From Parvularcula marina (GTDB lineage Bacteria; Pseudomonadota; Alphaproteobacteria; Caulobacterales; Parvularculaceae): 64,000 nt of DNA. Below the pieces are notes generated by a model. It was not told the origin of the DNA and did no database searches. It saw nothing but the letters and a program-made list of their open reading frames with translations. Position numbers and translations under genes: made by a program. Shown here piece after piece: positions 17,952 through 26,814 of this stretch (positions within the stretch are counted from its first letter, which is position 1; the number at the start of each line of letters is the position of its first letter). The stretch lies in the NCBI RefSeq assembly GCF_003399445.1, contig NZ_QUQO01000001.1, positions 1,051,001 through 1,115,000 of the forward strand. Reading direction: 5' to 3'.

Positions 17952-18706
17952 TTACCCCTCGAACTTCCCCTTCAGCACATCCATACTGTCCGCATGGGTC
18001 AGGTCGATATGCAGCGGCGTGATGGCGATCTTGCCATCAGCAATCGCGCGCAGATCTGAGCCTTCAGGCGGCATCTCGGGCTTGCCGGCAAAACCGAACC
18101 AGTAATAGCGGCGCTGGCGCAGATCGGTACGTTCCTCCGCATAGAGCTCGATATTCTCGCGGCGGCCCTGGCTGACGACCTCGATACCCTCAATGTCATC
18201 GGGCTCACGGTCGGGGAAATTGATATTGATGATGACATCGCGCGGCCAGCCAGCCTCAAGCAGTTTACGCAGGATGCCCGGCGCATGTTCTTGCGCGGTG
18301 CGCCATTTGACAGCCGTGCGGTCAGAGCGCGTCTGGCTGAGCGCGACCGACGGAATGCCAAGGTTCATGCCCTGCAGCGCGACCGCGACCGTGCCGGAAA
18401 AGGTCACATCATCGGCAACATTCTGGCCGTTATTGACGCCTGAAAGCACAAGGTCCGGCTTTTTATCGAGAAGCTGGCTGACCCCAAGCTGCACGCAGTC
18501 GGTTGGTGTGCCGTCCACGGCATAACGCTGCGGCGCGACTTTGCGCACGCGCAAGGGCCGGGTCAGCGTGATCGAGCGGGACATGCCGGACTGGTCAACT
18601 TCCGGCGCCACAGTCCAGACATCATCCGTCAACTGACGGGCAATTTCCTCAAGGGCTGCGAGCCCCCCTGAGTGAATGCCGTCATCATTGGAACAGAGAA
18701 TACGCA

Positions 18707-18707
<1 letters not shown>
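17952..18707 (-). CDS. surE: 5'/3'-nucleotidase SurE
   Basis: A 251-residue protein. MRILCSNDDGIHSGGLAALEEIA carries the metal-binding Asp-Asp pair, and VDGTPTDCVQLGV, LSGVNNGQNVADDVTFSGTVAVALQG and INININFP-type sequence complete the fold. It dephosphorylates nucleoside monophosphates and short polyphosphate, aiding survival in stationary phase. Its start overlaps the stop of the upstream small membrane gene by one base (TAATG), and serS lies one gene further up. In many alphaproteobacteria surE is followed by pcm; here it is not. Confidence 0.95.
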
Positions 18708-20328
<1,621 letters not shown>

Positions 20329-20365
20329 CTATACTCTCCTCCATCAGACAGATTGGAGCCCGTCG

Positions 20366-20920
20366 ATGCGCCTCACCGTCACTTTTGCCGCCCTCTCCGC
20401 CCTTCTTGCTGCCCCCGCCATGGCCCAGCCGCTCGGAACCGGCAGCCTTGCAGAGAAGATGTCGGTCTTTGATTGGATGCATGGCGAATGGCGCGGCGAG
20501 GCGACGGTCTACTCCCCTCAAGGCGTGCAGACCCTCACCCATACCGAGCGGGTCGGCCCGATGCTCAAGGGCGATGTGCTTGCCGTTGAGGGACTTGCCT
20601 ATGAGGAAGACGGCTCGATCGGCTTCAACGCCTTCGGGATCATCAGCTATGACCCGCGCGCCGATGCTTACGAGATCCGTGCCTATACCGGCGGGAATGC
20701 TGGCACCTATCCGATCATCGTGACCGAGACCGGCTATGAATGGACGATCCCGATCGGCCCAGAGATGCGCGTCGATTATGTCGCGGTGATCGACGGGGAT
20801 AGCTGGACCGAGACCGGCACTTTCGTGCGCGGTGAGCAGAGCTTTCCGACGGTCAGCTTCACGGTGACCCGGATCGGAGAGACCGACTGGCCTGCGGCGG
20901 GGCAGGTGACAGCCGAATAG
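20366..20920 (+). CDS. Secreted protein of unknown function
   Basis: A 184-residue protein with a classical signal peptide MRLTVTFAALSALLAAPAMA (cleavage before QPLG). The mature part has lipocalin-like alternating strands: FDWMHGEWRGEATVYSPQG, VLAVEGLAYEEDGSIGF, GIISYDPRADAYEIRAYTGG. This pattern is shared with small periplasmic DUF1579-like proteins, and I give no firm family. GGAG precedes the ATG by eight bases. It is a single gene followed by a repeat. Confidence 0.72.
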   Translation: MRLTVTFAALSALLAAPAMAQPLGTGSLAEKMSVFDWMHGEWRGEATVYSPQGVQTLTHTERVGPMLKGDVLAVEGLAYEEDGSIGFNAFGIISYDPRADAYEIRAYTGGNAGTYPIIVTETGYEWTIPIGPEMRVDYVAVIDGDSWTETGTFVRGEQSFPTVSFTVTRIGETDWPAAGQVTAE

Positions 20921-20952
20921 CCTTTTCACTTTCAATGCCCCTCTCTCCTTCC

Positions 20953-21073
20953 GCTCATGCCCGCGAAGGCGGGCATCTGGTCCTGAGTGAGGTGACTGGA
21001 TTCATCTTTGTGCGCTTTGAAATTGAGAGCCCTCAGCCTCAGAGGCAGATCCCCGCCTTCGCGGGGATGAGCG
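20953..21073. repeat. BIME-like inverted repeat element, copy B
   Basis: The left arm is 20953-20980 (core CATGCCCGCGAAGGCGGGCA). The right arm is 21046-21073 (core ATCCCCGCCTTCGCGGGGAT). They face each other around a 65-bp spacer. Each arm folds into its own hairpin and the arms are reverse complements with a few changes. The design is the same as at 1559-1682. It occupies the first half of a 309-bp gap between two plus-strand genes. Confidence 0.75.
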
Positions 21074-21110
21074 GGTGGTGGTTTGGGCGCAACGCTAGAA
21101 GCGGCGTCCC

Positions 21111-21132
21111 CTCTTCCCGGAACCGGGAAGAG
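21111..21132. promoter_or_regulatory. 22-bp perfect palindrome in intergenic space
   Basis: CTCTTCCCGG-AA-CCGGGAAGAG is perfectly symmetric over 22 bp. It lies 98 bp before the start of the FemAB-like gene, right after the repeat element. It may be a protein-binding operator or an mRNA hairpin; no T-run follows, so it is not a standard terminator. The remaining bases to 21229 show nothing I can name. Confidence 0.45.
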
Positions 21133-21229
21133 AGGGCACGAATCCCAAATCCACCCACGCGACATCACGCATGGCGACAGATAGTGCGCGGGGCCATATG
21201 CTGGGGGTGACCGACACCCGGACCCCGAC

Positions 21230-22393
21230 ATGCCCGACGGACATCAAGAGACGCTGACCCTCACCAACCTGCCCTCCATGGCAGGGGTGGCAAAGGAAGA
21301 GTGGGACCGCCTCGCCCTCGGAGGAGAGCGTCCATACTACCCTTTTGCGAGCTGGGATTTCCTTGATGCGCTGGAGGTCTCGGGCTCCGTCCGGCCTGAG
21401 ACCGGCTGGGGGCCGCATCACCTCCTCCTTCGCCGGGGCGAGCACATCTCCGGCGTGATGCCGCTTTATCTCAAAGCCCATAGCCGGGGAGAGTTCGTCT
21501 TCGACCATGCCTGGGCCGATGCCTATGAGCGGGCGGGCGGGCGTTACTATCCCAAGCTCCTCGGCGCGATCCCTTTCACCCCTGCGACGGGGCTGCGCCT
21601 GTTCGGGGAGACTGCCGAGGACGAGGCCGCGCTCTTGGCAGGCGCAAGGCAGATCACCAGCGAGCTGGGTGTCTCTTCCCTCCATATCAATTTCCTGACG
21701 GAGGAAGAAAAGGCACTCGCCGAAGCGGCTGGCTATCTCGTCCGTACAGGGACGCAATACAGGTTCTGCGATGAAGGGTTTGGCAACTGGGCGGGCTTTC
21801 TGGCCGCCCTCTCCTCCCGCAAACGAAAAGCCCTGCGAAAGGAGCGCGAAGGCATCGCCAAAGCCAGGATTGAGATCGACTGGGTCACCGGCAGCGATAT
21901 CACCGAGGCCCATCTCGATCTTTTCTGGCGGTTCTATCAGGATACAGGCGCGCGCAAATGGGGCGCGCCCTACCTCACCCGCAATTTCTTTTCCGTCATC
22001 ACCGAACGGATGGCGGACAGCATTCTCTTCGTCATGGCCCGGCGCGGCGAGCAGACGATTGCCGGGGCGATGAATTTCATCGGCGGGGATACGCTGTTCG
22101 GGCGGTATTGGGGCTGTACGGAGTATATCCCCTTTCTGCATTTCGAGGTCTGTTATTACCAGGCCATCGACTACGCGCTTCAACATGGCCTTTCATATGT
22201 CGATGCCGGGGCACAGGGAGAGCATAAGATCGCCCGCGGCTATCAGCCGGTGACGACATATTCGGTGCATCATCTGCCCAATCCCAGCTTTCACGACGCC
22301 GTCGCCCGCTATCTCGAGGCAGAGCGGGAAGAGGTGGACGAAGCGATCCATTACCTTCAGGACTTCACGCCCTTCAGAAAGGATGGCGCGTGA
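21230..22393 (+). CDS. FemAB-like GNAT protein (COG3146/peptidogalycan biosynthesis type)
   Basis: A 387-residue protein matching the PF04339-like acyltransferase family. SWDFLDALEVSGSV, then GWGPHHLLLRRG, SRKRKALRKEREGIAKA, FWRFYQDTGARKWGAPYL and the terminal YVDAGAQGEHKIARGYQPVTTYSVHHL are characteristic. The family has two GNAT-like halves and is related to peptidoglycan aminoacyl transferases, but its substrate is unproven. The GTGA overlap with the next gene starts a run of four plus-strand genes. Confidence 0.85.
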   Translation: MPDGHQETLTLTNLPSMAGVAKEEWDRLALGGERPYYPFASWDFLDALEVSGSVRPETGWGPHHLLLRRGEHISGVMPLYLKAHSRGEFVFDHAWADAYERAGGRYYPKLLGAIPFTPATGLRLFGETAEDEAALLAGARQITSELGVSSLHINFLTEEEKALAEAAGYLVRTGTQYRFCDEGFGNWAGFLAALSSRKRKALRKEREGIAKARIEIDWVTGSDITEAHLDLFWRFYQDTGARKWGAPYLTRNFFSVITERMADSILFVMARRGEQTIAGAMNFIGGDTLFGRYWGCTEYIPFLHFEVCYYQAIDYALQHGLSYVDAGAQGEHKIARGYQPVTTYSVHHLPNPSFHDAVARYLEAEREEVDEAIHYLQDFTPFRKDGA

Positions 22394-22806
22394 AGGAAAT
22401 CGCCCGGTTTTATGAAGCCGAAGAAGCCCAGATAGCTGTCGGTTATTTGCGTGCGCAGGGCTTTGACGTGCAGCTTGCCGATGAGCGGACGCTCGGCGCT
22501 CAGCCTCATCTGAGCATCGGGCTGGGCGGATATCGGCTGCTGGCCCGCCAGCAGGATGCGCATATGGCGAGCATCGCCCTTGATGAGGTTCGCGGCGAGC
22601 CGTCCCGCCGCCCTTACCTTACCGGGCAGACCTGTGAGGCCTGCGGCGAGGAGCGCCTGACCCGGATCCGCGATCCCCTTATATCGCTCGTCTCCTTCAT
22701 GCTGAGCTTTGGCGGGCTCTTCCCTTTCGCCCCGGCGACGAAAAATTTGCGCTGCACGGCGTGCGGGCATAGACAGCCCGCCGAACCCGATGAGGAAGAA
22801 GCATGA
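22390..22806 (+). CDS. DUF2007-like domain with split CxxC zinc ribbon
   Basis: A 138-residue protein starting at GTG (overlap GTGA). The N-terminal MKEIARFYEAEEAQIAVGYLRAQGFDVQLADE resembles the signal-transducing DUF2007 fold. The C-terminal half has two CxxC pairs, TCEACGEE and RCTACGHR, separated by a hydrophobic stretch ISLVSFMLSFGGLFPFAP. A zinc site could form if the hydrophobic loop is membrane-dipping. It is placed between a GNAT and a HIT gene. The function is unknown. Confidence 0.68.
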   Translation: MKEIARFYEAEEAQIAVGYLRAQGFDVQLADERTLGAQPHLSIGLGGYRLLARQQDAHMASIALDEVRGEPSRRPYLTGQTCEACGEERLTRIRDPLISLVSFMLSFGGLFPFAPATKNLRCTACGHRQPAEPDEEEA

Positions 22807-23234
22807 GCCTCGACGAAAAATACGATTCCGGTAACGTCTTTGCCAAGATCATCAGCGGCGATATCCCTGCCGCCAAAATCTTTGAAGATGACGATGTCCT
22901 CGCCTTCATGGACGCCTTCCCGCAATCGCGCGGCCATGCGCTCATCATCTCGAAAACATCGCAAGCCGTGAACCTGCTCGACGTCGAAGAGGATGTCCTC
23001 AGCAAGCTGATCAAAACGACGCAGGCCGTTGCAAGAGCTGTAACCAAGGCCTTGTCACCGGACGGATTCCGCATCGTTCAGTACAACGGTGCGCCCGGTG
23101 GGCAGTCCGTCTTTCACCTGCATTTCCATGTCATCCCTGTTTATGAAGGCACGCCGCTAGGCGCGCATGGCGGCGGCATGGCCGACATGGCCGACCTTCA
23201 AGTCCTCGCCGGAGATATCCGTAATGCCCTCTGA
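22803..23234 (+). CDS. HIT family protein (histidine triad nucleotide hydrolase)
   Basis: A 143-residue protein with NVFAKIISGDIPAAKIFEDDDVLAFMD at the N-terminus and the triad HLHFHVIP (His105, His107, His109). These proteins hydrolyse AMP-linked nucleotides or Ap4A-like substrates. The start ATG overlaps the previous stop by four bases, and the gene overlaps the next by 11. The run 21230-23943 therefore looks like a translationally coupled operon. Confidence 0.93.
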   Translation: MSLDEKYDSGNVFAKIISGDIPAAKIFEDDDVLAFMDAFPQSRGHALIISKTSQAVNLLDVEEDVLSKLIKTTQAVARAVTKALSPDGFRIVQYNGAPGGQSVFHLHFHVIPVYEGTPLGAHGGGMADMADLQVLAGDIRNAL

Positions 23235-23943
23235 GACTTCCCCCGTCATCCTCGTCACCGGCGCCTCTCGCGGCATTGGCCGCGCCGTCACCAAAGAGAT
23301 CGCGCGGCGCGGCATGCACACGATTGCCCTTGCTCGTACGCAAGGCGCGCTTGAGGCGCTTGATGACGAGATCAGCGCCGATGGCGGCGCGGTCACGCTG
23401 ATCACCGCTGATCTGACCGATCGCGAGATGATGGCGCGCCTGCCCGAGGCGCTGACCGCGCGATTTGGACGGCTGGACGGATTTGTGGCCAATGCAGGGC
23501 TCTTGGGGGATTTGACCCCTGTCTCCGATATTCAGCTTAAAGACTGGGACCGCACGATGGACGTCAATGTGACGGCCAATGTGCAGCTCCTCTCGCTGCT
23601 CGATCCGCTACTGCGTGCTGCACCCGCCCCAAGGGTTGTTGGCATCACGACAGGACGGGTACGGAAGCTTGCGCCCTTCTGGGCCACTTATTCGGCGACC
23701 AAGGCTGCATTTGAGAACCTTCTCCTGACCTACGCGCAGGAGAATGAAGAGACGCCGCTCCGGGTCAATCTCGTCAATCCGGGGCCGATCCGCACCGGGA
23801 TGCGCGAGAAAGCCATGCCGGGCGAAGACCCCGAAACCCTACCGCACCCGGATGAACTGGCGCCGCTGATCGCAGACCTTCTCTCACCGGAGGAAACCCG
23901 TAATGGCGCGACCGTCGATTTCAGGGAGTGGCGTACAGCCTAA
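23224..23943 (+). CDS. SDR-family oxidoreductase
   Basis: A 239-residue Rossmann enzyme. The cofactor site is TGASRGIG (11-18), with ITADLTD, VANAG and a catalytic YSATK (Tyr-xxx-Lys). It is related to ketoreductases such as YciK. The C-terminal is GATVDFREW. The start ATG lies inside the end of the HIT gene. The substrate cannot be inferred. Confidence 0.88.
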   Translation: MPSETSPVILVTGASRGIGRAVTKEIARRGMHTIALARTQGALEALDDEISADGGAVTLITADLTDREMMARLPEALTARFGRLDGFVANAGLLGDLTPVSDIQLKDWDRTMDVNVTANVQLLSLLDPLLRAAPAPRVVGITTGRVRKLAPFWATYSATKAAFENLLLTYAQENEETPLRVNLVNPGPIRTGMREKAMPGEDPETLPHPDELAPLIADLLSPEETRNGATVDFREWRTA

Positions 23944-24440
23944 TCGGCAGAGGCTGCCGGGTCGTGCGTGTTGAGAATGAACTCGGCTTGCGCCTTGGTT
24001 AGTATCCCGTTCTCAAGGAGCTGTTCGGTAATGTCGTATCTCGCCATGCGGATGACGTCTTTAATCTCCGAGAACTGACGGCCGTCAGCATTGTTATAAT
24101 CCATCAGGCGATGCTGATAGCCACTGGTATCGACCTGCTCCTCAATCGCAAATCTGACGGCCTGCATGGCCGCCGCGCGATGCTGATACTCCCCGAGCGT
24201 ATAGGCATTCGCATAAGCGAGCGCGCAGAAGAGATTGTGGCTCGGCGCATCAAGCTCGCAGTCTCTGTCGCCAGACGGCAACCAGTGGCTCTCATTGAGA
24301 AGAATACCGTCCGCCATATCCAGGATCTGCAGATCCTGAAGGCCGGCTTCCGGTCGGACATCACTCTCCGCTGGCTGAACATGTCCGGCCACAACGCCAG
24401 CGCATAAGAGCGCGCATCCTGCCATCAGGCTGACTGACAT
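23940..24440 (-). CDS. Exported hypothetical protein
   Basis: A 166-residue protein with a short hydrophobic leader (MSVSLMAGCALLCAGVVAG). The mature part is acidic (DLQILDMADGILL, DITEQLLENGIL) with two cysteine-containing segments (RDCELDAP, LFCALAYANAY). The C-terminal part (ILTKAQAEFILN) looks like a helix-turn-helix bundle. I recognise no family. Its stop overlaps that of the SDR gene in convergent orientation. Confidence 0.6.
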   Translation of the reverse strand: MSVSLMAGCALLCAGVVAGHVQPAESDVRPEAGLQDLQILDMADGILLNESHWLPSGDRDCELDAPSHNLFCALAYANAYTLGEYQHRAAAMQAVRFAIEEQVDTSGYQHRLMDYNNADGRQFSEIKDVIRMARYDITEQLLENGILTKAQAEFILNTHDPAASAD

Positions 24441-24530
24441 GATGATCCTCCCATTTATCTCCTATGACACCGGAGGACCGCTATCCCACAATCCCGGATG
24501 CGGCAGGCATGCCCTCAAGCTGAAGGCTCA

Positions 24531-24559
24531 AAAGAAAAAGGGGCCGCGTACGGCCCCTT
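24531..24559 (-). terminator. Terminator of ldtR
   Basis: A perfect 9-bp stem AAGGGGCCG/CGGCCCCTT with a CGTA loop, followed on the minus strand by a T-rich tail (TTTTTCTTTTG). It lies 45 bp after the ldtR stop codon. Confidence 0.9.
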
Positions 24560-24603
24560 CTTGCCCCTGGTAACTTGCACATTCCCATAAGGGCCTGATC
24601 GCC

Positions 24604-25113
24604 TCAGAGGCGATACCGAACCTGGTCAATCCAGAACCGCTCCAGCCGATCAAGGGTCAGATTGGTCTTGTCGACCATGTCGACATGGACATCGCCCACT
24701 TTCTCGACCGACACGAGGTGGCGTTCGAACAGGGCAGAAATCAGATCACGAAGCTCACGGCCTTCATCGGTCAGCGACACCCGCACCGACCGGCGGTCAG
24801 CATCGGAGCGCTTGTGGCGGATGTAGCCGGCCTCAACGAGCTTCTTGAGATTGTAGGAGACGTTCGATCCCAGATAATGGCCGCGCGTGCGAAGCTCGCC
24901 CGCGGTCAGTTCCGAATCGCCGATATTGTAGATGAGCAGCGCCTGGACAGCATTGACGTCGTTCTGCCCCTCGCGTTCGAGTTCATCCTTGATAACTTCA
25001 AGCAGTTGACGGTGCAGACGCTCGATAAGGGTAAGCAGTCGTAAATATGGTTCGGTAATATCCGATACACTATCGATCGGATCTTCCGTTTTAATTGCAA
25101 GGCCAGTTTGCAT
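24604..25113 (-). CDS. ldtR: MarR-family regulator, LdtR-type
   Basis: A 169-residue winged-helix regulator. LTLIERLHRQLLEVIKDELER, NAVQALLIYNIGDSELTAGELRTRG, GSNVSYNLKKLVEAGYIRHKRS, DRRSVRVSLTDEGRELR and the ending FWIDQVRYRL closely resemble LdtR of Rhizobiales, which controls an L,D-transpeptidase and osmotic/cell-envelope genes. The target here is unknown, since no transpeptidase gene is near. It is divergent from hemB, with a 117-bp spacer. The ATG at 25113 has GGAG about 12 bases upstream; a GTG at 25122 is less likely. Confidence 0.88.
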   Translation of the reverse strand: MQTGLAIKTEDPIDSVSDITEPYLRLLTLIERLHRQLLEVIKDELEREGQNDVNAVQALLIYNIGDSELTAGELRTRGHYLGSNVSYNLKKLVEAGYIRHKRSDADRRSVRVSLTDEGRELRDLISALFERHLVSVEKVGDVHVDMVDKTNLTLDRLERFWIDQVRYRL

Positions 25114-25230
25114 GGTACCCACACGCTCCTGTTCGATGATCTATTCTTCGCAACTACAGCATGAGACCCTAAAGCTCCGTAAACCTTTCGAAACGAACAC
25201 ATCCTGGAAATTTTACCTTAGGTTCTGTTG

Positions 25231-26250
25231 ATGATTGATAACTCCTTTCCCGGCCGCTTCCCCGCAACCCGGCTTCGGCGCTTAAGAGGCCAGAGCTGGA
25301 TCCGCGATCTTGCCGCAGAGGCAGAGCTGGCGCCGCGTCACCTGATCCAGGCGGTGATCCTGCGCGAGGATGATGCCCTCGCCGGCCCCATCCCGGCGAT
25401 GGAGGGTATCAAAAGAGCCAGCGTTAATGACGCCGTCGAGATGGCGCAAAATGCGTGGAAAAATGGAATCAAAGCGCTCGCGCTCTTTCCACACACCGGC
25501 AAGGAAGCACGCGATCCAGAGGGGACGGCGGCGCTCGACCCCGATAATCTGATGTGCCGTGCAGCCCGCGCCATCAAGGAAGCTGTCCCCCAGATCGGCC
25601 TGATCGGCGATGTCGCGCTCGATCCCTATACCGATCATGGTCATGACGGGCTCCTTCGTGATGGCGAGATCGTCAATGACGGCACGGTTGCGGTCCTGAC
25701 CGAGCAGGCGGTGGTGCTGGCGTCAGCCGGATATGATGTCCTCGCCCCTTCCGACATGATGGATGGCCGGATTGGCGCCATTCGAAAAAAGCTCGACCAT
25801 GAAGGCTTCACGGATCGGATGATCCTTTCCTACGCCGTCAAATATGCCTCGAAATTCTATGGCCCTTATCGCGACGCCATCGGCTCACGCGGTGTGCTGC
25901 AGGGCGACAAGCGGACCTATCAGATGGACCCGCGCAACAGCGCCGAGGGCAATCGCGAGGTGACGCTCGATCTCGCCGAGGGCGCCGACATGGTGATGGT
26001 CAAACCGGGGATGCCCTATCTCGACATGATTGCGCGGACCAAGGCGGCCTTCAACGTGCCGGTCGCGGCGTTTCAGGTCTCAGGCGAATATGCGATGCTG
26101 CGCTGCGCTGCCGCCGAAGGGGCGTTCGACTTCGAGGATGCCGCCCTTGAGGCCCTGATCTGCTTCCGGCGGGCGGGCACCGACATGATCATCAGCTATT
26201 ACGCGACAGATGCCGCAGGCTGGCTCAATCAGAAATCAAGGTTCCCGTGA
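25231..26250 (+). CDS. hemB: Delta-aminolevulinic acid dehydratase (porphobilinogen synthase)
   Basis: A 339-residue enzyme that condenses two aminolevulinate molecules in heme synthesis. The Schiff-base lysines lie in YAVKYASKFYGPYRD (Lys204 region) and MVMVKPGMPYLD. The metal loop reads DVALDPYTDHGHDG with Asp where zinc enzymes have Cys, so this is the Mg/K-dependent type found in alphaproteobacteria and Pseudomonas. MIDNSFPGRFPATRLRRLR is the start; the coding end overlaps the convergent flavin reductase gene by 26 bp. Confidence 0.96.
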   Translation: MIDNSFPGRFPATRLRRLRGQSWIRDLAAEAELAPRHLIQAVILREDDALAGPIPAMEGIKRASVNDAVEMAQNAWKNGIKALALFPHTGKEARDPEGTAALDPDNLMCRAARAIKEAVPQIGLIGDVALDPYTDHGHDGLLRDGEIVNDGTVAVLTEQAVVLASAGYDVLAPSDMMDGRIGAIRKKLDHEGFTDRMILSYAVKYASKFYGPYRDAIGSRGVLQGDKRTYQMDPRNSAEGNREVTLDLAEGADMVMVKPGMPYLDMIARTKAAFNVPVAAFQVSGEYAMLRCAAAEGAFDFEDAALEALICFRRAGTDMIISYYATDAAGWLNQKSRFP

Positions 26251-26710
26251 GATAAGTGCGCCCTGAATAAATGAGGGGCGCGCCGTCACGGCTGTCGAAA
26301 TGCTTCACTTGCCCGATAAGGACAACATGATCGCCTGCCTGATGTCGTGCCACGATCTCACAGTCAAAACCGGCCAGACGCCCTTTCAAGAGCGGCGATC
26401 CGGTCGCGAATGTCTCGCTTTCGGCGGGCGTCACATCATGACGACCCGGCGTTGCGAAGCGGTTCGAGACCGCCTGCTGGTCGGACGCCAGCACACTGAC
26501 CGCATAGCTCGCCGACTCATCAAAAGATGGCTTGATGCTGGTGTGATTGTCGAGACACCACAGAACCAGCGTCGGCTCCAGCGACACAGAAGTGAAGCTG
26601 TTCACTGTCAGCGCGACCGGCTTGCCATCTTTCGGCAGGCAGGACACGACAGTGACCCCCGTTGTATAACGGGCAAAGGCATTCTTCAGGGGCTGGTAGG
26701 GATCAGACAT
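26225..26710 (-). CDS. Flavin reductase family protein
   Basis: A 161-residue flavin-binding protein. YTTGVTVVSC, then VALTVNSFTSVSLEPTLVLWCLDN and the C-terminal GDHVVLIGQVKHFDSRDGAPLIYSGRTY are the PF01613 FMN-binding pattern. It passes NAD(P)H electrons to free FMN or FAD, often for a partner monooxygenase; no partner gene is near. The ATG at 26710 is used. Confidence 0.88.
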   Translation of the reverse strand: MSDPYQPLKNAFARYTTGVTVVSCLPKDGKPVALTVNSFTSVSLEPTLVLWCLDNHTSIKPSFDESASYAVSVLASDQQAVSNRFATPGRHDVTPAESETFATGSPLLKGRLAGFDCEIVARHQAGDHVVLIGQVKHFDSRDGAPLIYSGRTYLTGTLISD

Positions 26711-26814
26711 CACGCTGGGTTAGACGTTTCTGCCCCTCAGAACAATTCATTACATTCCAAGCCTCTGAATCAGGGGCCTTTCCACGGCGCGCGACACGCG
26801 ACAGGTTGAATTCC

